A model generated the notes under the pieces. It was not told the origin of the DNA, made no database searches, and saw only the letters and a program-made list of their open reading frames with translations. 64,000 nucleotides of DNA, taken from Deltaproteobacteria bacterium (GTDB lineage: Bacteria; Myxococcota; Myxococcia; Myxococcales; SZAS-1). Of the stretch, positions 16,984-23,911 are shown in pieces. Within the stretch, counting starts at the first letter, position 1. Every line of letters begins with the position of its first letter. The stretch is taken from assembly GCA_018266075.1 (NCBI GenBank), contig JAFEBB010000036.1, positions 1-64,000 on the forward strand. The letters are read 5' to 3'. A program made the translations under genes and the position numbers.

Positions 16984-18216
16984 TCAACGGGTGGCCCCCC
17001 GGTCGGATGCGTCCGGCACGTTCAAGACGGCGTCGGTGCCGCCCATTCCATCTGCCTCGTAGCCGTCGGCGTCGGGCGGTGCAAGCCGCACCCCGTCGAC
17101 GATGAGCTGGTAGCGGTAACGCCCCGGCTGGAGGTCGAGCTCGACGACGAAGTGCCCCGGTCGGGTCTCGGTGAGCGGCACGCCGGGCGCCTGCCAGCGC
17201 TGGAAGCTGCCCACGATCGACACGCTCTTGGCGTTCGGGAGCTCCAGCTCCAGCTTGTACCGGCCCGGTCGCTCGGGGAGCGGCGCAGCGAGCGCGTGCG
17301 GCGGCGGGCTCCAGCCGTAGCGCCAGCTGAAGTCCACGCCGGCCACGGCGCGGCTGAAGATGGCCAGCGGGTAGTTCGAGACCGTGCGCTCGAAGCTGGC
17401 CTCCAGCCCGGGGCTGAAGGCGCCCCAGTGGTAGGCGAGCTCGGCGTGCGCCAGCCACTCCAGATCCTGCCGGCCGACGGCGAGATCCGTGACCGGGAAG
17501 TTCGGCAGGGCGACGCGGCGGCCGTCGAGGTGCAGCGCGACGTCGAGCGCACCACGCGACCAGGTTCCACCCAGCTCGAGCAGCTCCAGATCGCCCGCAG
17601 CCGTGGCCGCGTTCGACCCGCGCGACTCCCCTCGCAAGGAGCCGTCCACCGCGAACGGCCCCGCGAGGAGGCGGGCCATCAGCGTCACCGCGAGCACGGA
17701 GTCGTTCTCCAGCACCCGGTACGCGCTCTCGCGCGCGGGGAAGTGCCGCACGCCGCCCTCGAGCCCCAGGCCCAGCTCCAGCGCGCCCACGGCCATCCCG
17801 GCGTCGAGGCCCGCGAGCGCGCGCTGCAGGTGGTCGCTGCGGAAGGCGGAGATGGCGTAGTCGTCGCCGAGCTCCTCGAGCCCCAGCGAGAACCGGCCCA
17901 GGGCGAGCGTCTGGCTCAGGCTCGCGCGCAGCACGCGGTAGTAGCCGTGCGCGTACTGCGCGTACTGGGTGAGCGAAGCCTCGGCGTCGGCGCCGAGCGT
18001 GAGCCGCCCGACCGCAAGATTTCCGAGCAGCCGCGGACGCACGGCGACGAAGCTGTCGTGCGCGGTGGCCAGCGCGTCGTTGGTCGACTGCGGCTCGATG
18101 GCCAGGTCCTGCACGGCGCCAAAGAAGAGGTTGGAGTCGTAGCCCGCGCGCAGGTCCACGCCAGCCGACGCCCCACCGGACGCAGCCAGGGCCAGGCCCA
18201 CCAAGGCCGCGATCAC
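16984..18216 (-). CDS. Outer-membrane beta-barrel protein with C-terminal CBM48-like domain
   Basis: 410 residues. A signal peptide (cleaved near ASA) leads into a long amphipathic beta region (about 20-310, alternating aromatic and small residues) likely to be an outer-membrane barrel. The C-terminus (about 318-402) is an AMPK/CBM48-like early set domain: SVSIVGSFQRW, GHFVVELDLQPGRYRYQLIVDG and GGTDAVLNV. The same domain ends the anti-sigma factor encoded divergently at 18887. CBM48 domains usually bind alpha-glucans. Whether the domain lies inside or outside the outer membrane is unknown. Confidence 0.8.
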   Translation of the reverse strand: MIAALVGLALAASGGASAGVDLRAGYDSNLFFGAVQDLAIEPQSTNDALATAHDSFVAVRPRLLGNLAVGRLTLGADAEASLTQYAQYAHGYYRVLRASLSQTLALGRFSLGLEELGDDYAISAFRSDHLQRALAGLDAGMAVGALELGLGLEGGVRHFPARESAYRVLENDSVLAVTLMARLLAGPFAVDGSLRGESRGSNAATAAGDLELLELGGTWSRGALDVALHLDGRRVALPNFPVTDLAVGRQDLEWLAHAELAYHWGAFSPGLEASFERTVSNYPLAIFSRAVAGVDFSWRYGWSPPPHALAAPLPERPGRYKLELELPNAKSVSIVGSFQRWQAPGVPLTETRPGHFVVELDLQPGRYRYQLIVDGVRLAPPDADGYEADGMGGTDAVLNVPDASDRGATR

Positions 18217-18362
18217 GCCCAGCTCCTCAAGAGGCCATGCATTTCAGCCAATTGGGGCGCGGTCTGCAATGTAGGCAGAGCGCGCATCGGACAAACGGGT
18301 CGCGCGTTGTAGTGTCGGGGAAGAGGCCGCGTCTGGGACCCGTGTCCACCACCCGTGTCACC

Positions 18363-18890
18363 ATGGAGGGCGTCTCCGCCGAGGAGGCGCGCGAGCTGGT
18401 CGACCGGCACCGCGCGCCTGTGTACCGGGTAGCCCTGCGCATGCTGGGCGACGCCCACGAGGCCGAGGACGTGACCCAGGAAGTGCTGCTCCAGCTCTGC
18501 CGCACCCGCGCCAGCCTCAAGCCCGGCAGCGACGAGGGCGCCTGGGCGTACTCCATCGCCATCAACCGCTGCCGCGACATCCTCCGCTCGCACCGCCACA
18601 AGATGCTCGCCCTGGCGCCCATCGAAGAGCTCGACGGCGAGGACCTCCGCCCCACCCAGGACCTGGCGCTCGACCAGGCCCGCCGCGAGCGCCAGGTGCA
18701 GGAGGCGCTGCAGCTCCTGCCCGCGAGCTACCGCGAAGTGCTCGTGCTTCGCGACTTGGAAGGTCAGCCCTACCGCCGCATGTGCGAGGTGCTGAAGCTG
18801 TCGGAGACGAACTTGAAGGCCCGGGTGATCCGCGCGCGCCGCGCCCTGGCCCGGGTGCTCGTGGCCGAAAACGCGGAGGACGAACAGTGA
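18363..18890 (+). CDS. ECF-type RNA polymerase sigma factor
   Basis: 175 residues from ATG 18363; GTG at 18342 would add seven residues. Region 2 (about 10-75) includes MLGDAHEAEDVTQEVLLQLC and region 4 (about 110-170) includes LPASYREVLVLRDLEGQPYRRM and the helix-turn-helix. ECF sigmas direct RNA polymerase to a small regulon and are held by an anti-sigma factor. The next gene, overlapping by GTGA, encodes that partner. The divergent barrel operon is its most likely target. No -35/-10 pair of ECF type could be defined with confidence. Confidence 0.9.
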   Translation: MEGVSAEEARELVDRHRAPVYRVALRMLGDAHEAEDVTQEVLLQLCRTRASLKPGSDEGAWAYSIAINRCRDILRSHRHKMLALAPIEELDGEDLRPTQDLALDQARRERQVQEALQLLPASYREVLVLRDLEGQPYRRMCEVLKLSETNLKARVIRARRALARVLVAENAEDEQ

Positions 18891-19687
18891 ACCGCGCCCA
18901 CCTCGAGCGGATCCGTGCCCTCGTCGATGGCGAGCTCCCGGAGGCAGACGCCGCCGCGCTTCGCCTCGAGGCCGCGCGCGATCCGGCGCTGGCCGCCGAG
19001 CTGCGCCGGCAAGAGGCGCTGCACCAGAAGCTGCTCGCCCTCGGCTCGCCCGCGCTTCCGGCGTCGCTCTCGGTGGACGCGCTGCTCGGCCGCGCGCTGG
19101 CCCGCGCGGATCACGAGCGGATCCGCGCGTATGTCGACGGCGAGCTCAAGCCCGACGCCATCGCCGAGCTGCTCGCGAACGCGCGCACCCATTCGAACCT
19201 CGACCGCGAGCTCCAACGGCAGCTCGCCCTGCGCCGCACGCTCGCGTCGCTGCCGCAGCCCAGGCCGCCCATGCCCAAGCCGCAGCCGGGCTGGCTCTCG
19301 CTGCTCCTCGGGCGCCGCGCGCTGGGGCTGAGCTTGCCCGCCGCCGCCGCTGCCGGGCTGTTGCTCTTCGGGGCTGGCACGGTGGTGGGCCGCCGGAGCC
19401 CGACGCCGGCGACGACCGTGGCCGAGCAAGACCTGGTGCCGGTGCGCTTCGTGATCCTCGCGGGTGACGCGCAGAACGTCTCCGTGGCGGGCAGCTTCAA
19501 CCGCTGGTCGGACAAGGCCACGCCGCTGGCGCCGGTGGGCGACGGCGTCTGGGAGGCCACGGTGCGCCTGCCGCGCGGCGAGCATCGCTACATCTTCCGC
19601 GTGGATGGCCGCTGGCAGCCGGATCCGCTCGCGCCGCAGCTCGTGCCCGACGGCATGGGCAACATGGACGCGGTCATCCAGCTCTAG
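18887..19687 (+). CDS. Membrane anti-sigma factor with CBM48-like sensor domain
   Basis: 266 residues from a GTG overlapping the sigma stop by 4 bases. The cytoplasmic part has two tandem copies of a helical unit with the same motif, HLERIRALVDGEL (5-17) and HERIRAYVDGEL (76-87). Neither has the HxxxCxxC of zinc anti-sigma domains. A membrane helix (about 145-168) is followed by a periplasmic CBM48/AMPK-like domain (about 185-266) with VSVAGSFNRW, HRYIFRVDG and MGNMDAVIQL. The natural reading is a glycan-sensing anti-sigma factor. The duplicated sigma-binding unit and glycan-binding output are unusual. Confidence 0.85.
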   Translation: MNRAHLERIRALVDGELPEADAAALRLEAARDPALAAELRRQEALHQKLLALGSPALPASLSVDALLGRALARADHERIRAYVDGELKPDAIAELLANARTHSNLDRELQRQLALRRTLASLPQPRPPMPKPQPGWLSLLLGRRALGLSLPAAAAAGLLLFGAGTVVGRRSPTPATTVAEQDLVPVRFVILAGDAQNVSVAGSFNRWSDKATPLAPVGDGVWEATVRLPRGEHRYIFRVDGRWQPDPLAPQLVPDGMGNMDAVIQL

Positions 19688-19820
19688 AAATCGCCGCTGA
19701 ACACGATGAAGCCCGGCTCACGAGCTCGTGAACCGGGCCCGACGTAGTCATCCAGCTCGAAGAATCGCCGCTGAGAACGACGAAGCCCGGCTCACGAGGT
19801 CGTGAACCGGGCTCGATGAT
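19673..19820. repeat. Tandem 74-base repeat with stem-loops after the anti-sigma gene
   Basis: Copies at 19673-19746 and 19747-19820 are about 85 % identical by eye. Each holds a hairpin (19711-19738 and 19785-19812) with GCCCGG/CCGGGC ends and a central inverted TCACGAG/CTCGTGA-type core. Copy 1 includes the last four codons and stop of the anti-sigma gene, so the gene end and hairpin were duplicated together. The hairpins may act as bidirectional terminators with the convergent lipoprotein genes, though T runs are absent. A further pair of GATCCGGATC units follows at about 19825-19846. Confidence 0.8.
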
Positions 19821-19854
19821 TTCGGATCCGGATCTTGATCCGGATCAAGCTGGC

Positions 19855-20676
19855 TCAGGGCGAGCCGCAGCCGATCCAGGTGTCGACGCGCTGGCGGTCG
19901 CTCTGGGAGAGGCCGCCGCCCGGAGGCATGGAGCCCGAGTCGATGCGGCCCTGGCCGCTGTCGGCAAAGCTCTTGGACACGCTGTGGCAGCTGCTGCACT
20001 TCGACGTGAAGAACGACTTCATCGTGCTGGTCCACGTGTCGGTGGTGCACGCGCCGGTGGTGCCGGTGGTGGAGCCGCTGCTGGTGGTGCTGCCCGAGCC
20101 GGTGGTGGTGGCGCCCGCGGTGGTGGTGCCGCTGCTGGTGGCGCCCGCGGTGGTGATGCCGCCCGTGGTGGTGCCGCTGCTGGTGGTCGTGGTGCTGCTG
20201 CTGGTGGCGCCCGCGCTGGTGGTCGTGCCGCTGCTGGTCGCACCGGCGCTGGTGGTGCCGCTGCTGGTGGCACCCGCGCTGGTGGCACCCGCGCTGGTCG
20301 CGCCCGCGCTGGAGTTGCCGCTGTCGCCACCGGAGCCCGTGCCGCCCGAGGTGGCGATGATGCCCGCGCAGGTGCCGGAGCTGGGGTAGCAGCCGGTGTT
20401 GCCGTTGTCGTCGATGGTGAAGCAGGTGAGGCCGGTGTCGCAGGTGCCGTCCGAGTAGCACGGCGTGGTGCAGAACTGGTCGCCGGTGGCGTCCTCGGTG
20501 GCGCAGAACGCGTTGGGGCCGCAGTCCGCGTCGTGCGTGCAGGCGCGGCACACCTGGTTGGTGTTGATGGCTGCCTGCGGCTGGCTCGGATCCGGCGCGA
20601 GGTCGCTGTTGGGCGAGTAGTTCGCGCCGCAGCTCGCGGTCAGCAGAACCAGCGTGAGGGTGGCGAGGCGTTTCAT
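19855..20676 (-). CDS. Cys-rich lipoprotein with Ser/Thr/Ala linker and one CXXCH motif
   Basis: 273 residues. Lipoprotein signal with Cys16; a Cys-rich EGF/Dickkopf-like region (about 43-103); a low-complexity Gly/Ala/Ser/Thr linker (about 109-208); and a short C-terminal domain with CSSCH (227-231), a possible axial Met250 in SMPPGG, and a final Cys. The end resembles a small cytochrome c-type domain, as in many Myxococcota surface lipoproteins. It is the second of two tandem paralogues 16 bases apart. Haem attachment is inferred from motif only. Confidence 0.75.
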   Translation of the reverse strand: MKRLATLTLVLLTASCGANYSPNSDLAPDPSQPQAAINTNQVCRACTHDADCGPNAFCATEDATGDQFCTTPCYSDGTCDTGLTCFTIDDNGNTGCYPSSGTCAGIIATSGGTGSGGDSGNSSAGATSAGATSAGATSSGTTSAGATSSGTTTSAGATSSSTTTTSSGTTTGGITTAGATSSGTTTAGATTTGSGSTTSSGSTTGTTGACTTDTWTSTMKSFFTSKCSSCHSVSKSFADSGQGRIDSGSMPPGGGLSQSDRQRVDTWIGCGSP

Positions 20677-20692
20677 GAGGGGCTGCTCCCTA

Positions 20693-21313
20693 TCACGGTG
20701 CTCCGCAGCCGATCCACGCCACCACGGCGTCGATCTGTGCCTGATCCAGGCTCTCGCCTGGGGGCATCCTGCCGGAGTTAATCTCGTCGATCATCGTGTC
20801 GCTGTTGCGTCGAACGTCGCCCAGGTCGAAGGCGTGGCACCCGTTGCAGTGGGTGTCGAAGAACGACTTCATTGATGAATTCCAGGTGTCGGGCGTACAC
20901 CCACCACCACTCGAGCCGCCCGTCGTCGAGCCGAAGTCGGCGCACGTCGCCACCACCGGGTAGCAGCCCGTCTGGCCCGCCCTGTTTCCGACCTGGAAGC
21001 ACGCTTGTCCGTCTGGGCAGGTGCCGCCGGGGCCGCAGGGCGCGGTGCAGGCGTCGTGCGGAAGATCTTCCACGCAGAAGCCGCCCGCGGCGCAGTCGGC
21101 GTCGCTCTCGCAGCGGGTGCACACGGTGGGGCCCGTTGAGGCGGTGCCGGTGGAACCCGAGGTGCTGCCGCTGCTGGAGGCGCTGGTCACTGCGCCGTGC
21201 ATCCCGCCGGTGGCCTGGTTCAGCTTGGGATCCGGCTCGTGGACAGCCTCCGGGTTGCACCCCGGGAGCAGGGCCAGCGAGAGCAGCGCGAGCTGGGCAC
21301 GTGGGCCGACCAT
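20693..21313 (-). CDS. Cys-rich lipoprotein with one CXXCH motif, paralogue
   Basis: 206 residues. Lipobox LLPGC with Cys19, short Ser/Gly linker (about 45-62), Cys-rich segment (about 65-125), and a C-terminal domain with CNGCH (156-160) and Met183 in RMPPGE. It shares layout and residues (DTWNSSMKSFF versus DTWTSTMKSFF, WIGCG at the end) with the next gene, so the pair arose by tandem duplication with the linkers then changing in length. Start 21313 begins the lipoprotein signal. Confidence 0.75.
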   Translation of the reverse strand: MVGPRAQLALLSLALLPGCNPEAVHEPDPKLNQATGGMHGAVTSASSSGSTSGSTGTASTGPTVCTRCESDADCAAGGFCVEDLPHDACTAPCGPGGTCPDGQACFQVGNRAGQTGCYPVVATCADFGSTTGGSSGGGCTPDTWNSSMKSFFDTHCNGCHAFDLGDVRRNSDTMIDEINSGRMPPGESLDQAQIDAVVAWIGCGAP

Positions 21314-21567
21314 CGTCACTCGGATCCGGAAAAGAGTGCCCGGATTCGATGCAGTCAACGCGCGGCGAATGGGCCGGATGCGTCCTGTTTCAGGACAGGA
21401 GAAGTGCCTGATTCCGCTCGGAGAAATCGAAACGGCGGGCGCGCGAAGTTTCCCCGCTTCACTCGGGCGCGCCCAAGCTTCGCGATGCGGGGAGCGTGCT
21501 GCGCGAACCGCCAACCGGCCGGATCACGGGTCACCGTCGCGCACCCAGCGGGGGAACTTCGCGTCCG

Positions 21568-21771
21568 TCAGTCTTCGGTCCGCGTGAGCGCGTCGAGCAG
21601 GAACTGCTCCTCGGCGGGCGAGAGGTCGTAGCGCACCGACGCCTGCTCGACGAGCTCGCCCAGCCGTACGTTCGGCCGGTCCTCGCGCTCGTTGGAGATC
21701 CAGCGCAGCGCCTGCTTCAGCGACTCGCCTGCGGGCTTCAAGTCACCCGTGCCACCGGATCTGGTCGCCAT
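21568..21771 (-). CDS. Small conserved-looking helical protein, function unknown
   Basis: 67 residues from ATG 21771. It contains SLKQALRWISNERED, LGELVEQASVRYDLSPAEEQFLL, a compact amphipathic helical pattern that I have seen in short Myxococcota hypothetical proteins. No domain with assigned function. It stands alone upstream of the recCBD operon region, on the same strand. A longer frame from 21828 lacks supporting features. Confidence 0.6.
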   Translation of the reverse strand: MATRSGGTGDLKPAGESLKQALRWISNEREDRPNVRLGELVEQASVRYDLSPAEEQFLLDALTRTED

Positions 21772-21830
21772 GTGCGGATCTCCTGGGTCCAACAATGCGC
21801 CCAGGACGCTCGCCGCGCACCGCTTCATGA

Positions 21831-21860
21831 GATCTAGGCCGATCTAGGCCGATCTAGGCC
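21831..21860. repeat. Three tandem copies of a 10-base unit
   Basis: GATCTAGGCC occurs three times in a row. The stop codon of recD lies in the third copy, so two copies are downstream of the gene. Copy-number change here would not alter the protein. Confidence 0.9.
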
Positions 21861-23911
21861 CGACGCGCCGTGGGCCCGCTCGGCCCAGCGAGGAGCTCGC
21901 CCATTCGCGAGAACCGCCCCAGCGTGCGCCGCGCGCCCAGCTCGAGCAGCGGCCGCGGGCCGACGATCGTCGCCGAGCGCCGCGCGCGGGTGAGCGCCGT
22001 GTACAGCAGCTCCCGGGTGAACACGGGCACGTCGCGCGCGGGCAGGAGCAGGCCCACCCGATCGAGCTCCGAGCCCTGCGACTTGTGCACGGTGATGGCG
22101 TGCGCCAGCGAGAGCGTGCCGCGCAGGCCGTCGAGGTGGAAGGCGCGGAAGGTCTCGCCCGCGCGAAACACTGTCATGAAGCGCTGCTTGCCCTCGCGCG
22201 CGTCGACGCCGCGCAGGACCAGCCCCGAGTCGCCGTTCCACAGCCCGCGCGCGTAGTCGTTGCGCTCCACCATTACCGGCTCGCCGGGCAAGAGCTCGGG
22301 CTCGCCGCGAAGCTCGCCTTGCCGCTGCAGCTCCGCGAGCGCGCGCGCGTGGAAGTACGCGTTCACGCCCCCGGTGCCGCCGAGATCGCGCTCGCTGCGG
22401 GTCACGCACAGGAGCCGCGACGACTCCGCCCGCGCAAACAGCCGCCCCAGCGCCTCGCGATCGGCCGCCGCCGCGCCGTCGGGCCCGAAGGTGTACGCGC
22501 GCCGTATCCAGGCGTCGAGCTCGGGATCGCGAAGCCGGGCCTGCCAGGCGTCGAGGAACGCCCGCTGCCCCGCGCTCCCCGACTCCGCCTCCAGCAGCTC
22601 CACGCCCGAGAGCTCGAGCTCCGATGCGCTCGCGCGCCGCCGGATCACGCCCGGCCGCAGCGCCCCGCCCTCGACGACCTCCGGCAGGGTCCCGCCCTGG
22701 AGCGCCTGTGCCACGGAGAGCACGCTCCGGCCCTCCGGATTCTGGGGATCCATGCGGTAGCTGCGCGTGAGCCGCACGGCACCGCGCGCGCGCGGATCCG
22801 CGGATCCGGCTCCGGCGGGCGGCAAGAGGTCGCGGAAGACGGCGCCCGCATCCACGCTCGGCAGCTGCTCGGCGTCGCCCAGCAGCAGGAGCCGCGCGCC
22901 CGGCCGCAGCGCACGCAGCAGCCGATCCATGAGGAAGAGATCCACCATCGACGCCTCGTCGACGACCACCACCTCCTCGACCAGCGGATTGCGCTCGTGG
23001 TGCAGCGTTCGCTCCTGCGTCGGCGATGAGCCCAGCAGCCGGTGGAGCGTCCGCGGCTCGGGTGGGTGCGCGAGCAGCGCCTGCTCGAAGGCGTCGGGCG
23101 CGGCGATCTGTCCGAGCTGCGCGCGCAGGGCCTCACCCAAACGCTGCGCGGCTTTTCCGGTGGGCGCCGCGAGCGCGATGGCCGCGGGCGCGATGCCCAG
23201 CTGCCCCAGGGCGCGCAAGATGGCCACCACGATCGCCGTCTTCCCCGTGCCCGGCCCGCCGGTGATCACCGAGAGCGGCCGCACGAGCGCCGCTTCCACC
23301 GCGGCGGCCTGCTCGTCCGAGAGCTGCACGGCGCCGCTGGGCCGCGCCAGGACAGCCTCGCGCGCGCGCTTCGCGTCGACAGCGGTGGCGACATCCGGCT
23401 GCGCCAGCCGCGCGGCCAGCGCCGAGCCGAGCCGCTCCTCCACCGCGCGCAGCTTCTGGCTGGAGAGCCAATCGCCGTCGAGCAGCAGCGGCTTGTGCTC
23501 ACCCGCGCGGCCCAGCACCGAGGCCACGCGCGCGCTGGGTGAACCCACCAGCTCGCCCAACGCCTGCCAGTCTTCGGGCTTGGCGCCGAGCGGCTCGAGC
23601 ACGGCCGTCAGCGCCTCGGCGGCGAGCGGCCCGCGAACCGGCACGCGCGTGGATCCTGCGCGCTCGCCCGCCAGCGCCAGGAACGCGAGCAGCATCAGCG
23701 CACGAGCCTCCGCCGGCTGAGCTGCGGGCGCACAGCGCGCGAGCTCCCAGGCGAGGTGCAGGAGCTCGGGCCCGTCTTCCCAGGCGCTGGCGCCCTCGAG
23801 CCACTCGCGCGGAAACGCCGGCTGCAGCTTGGGCGCGCCGAGCTCGCGACGGAGCGCGAAGAGCGCTTCCCGACCGGGCCCCGTGGGCAGCAGGGAACGC
23901 GAGCCGCTCAT
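21854..23911 (-). CDS. recD: Exodeoxyribonuclease V alpha subunit RecD
   Basis: 685 residues. Superfamily 1B helicase with Walker A TGGPGTGKT (217-225), motif Ia APTGKAAQRL, motif II VVVDEASMVD, motif III LLLGDAEQLPSVDAGAVF, and C-terminal AITVHKSQGSELDRV and YTALTRARR. RecD is the 5'-3' motor of RecBCD, which unwinds and resects double-strand breaks up to Chi. Its start overlaps the recB stop by ATGA. The N-terminal domain (about 1-195) resembles the RecB-contacting part of RecD. Confidence 0.95.
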   Translation of the reverse strand: MSGSRSLLPTGPGREALFALRRELGAPKLQPAFPREWLEGASAWEDGPELLHLAWELARCAPAAQPAEARALMLLAFLALAGERAGSTRVPVRGPLAAEALTAVLEPLGAKPEDWQALGELVGSPSARVASVLGRAGEHKPLLLDGDWLSSQKLRAVEERLGSALAARLAQPDVATAVDAKRAREAVLARPSGAVQLSDEQAAAVEAALVRPLSVITGGPGTGKTAIVVAILRALGQLGIAPAAIALAAPTGKAAQRLGEALRAQLGQIAAPDAFEQALLAHPPEPRTLHRLLGSSPTQERTLHHERNPLVEEVVVVDEASMVDLFLMDRLLRALRPGARLLLLGDAEQLPSVDAGAVFRDLLPPAGAGSADPRARGAVRLTRSYRMDPQNPEGRSVLSVAQALQGGTLPEVVEGGALRPGVIRRRASASELELSGVELLEAESGSAGQRAFLDAWQARLRDPELDAWIRRAYTFGPDGAAAADREALGRLFARAESSRLLCVTRSERDLGGTGGVNAYFHARALAELQRQGELRGEPELLPGEPVMVERNDYARGLWNGDSGLVLRGVDAREGKQRFMTVFRAGETFRAFHLDGLRGTLSLAHAITVHKSQGSELDRVGLLLPARDVPVFTRELLYTALTRARRSATIVGPRPLLELGARRTLGRFSRMGELLAGPSGPTARRA

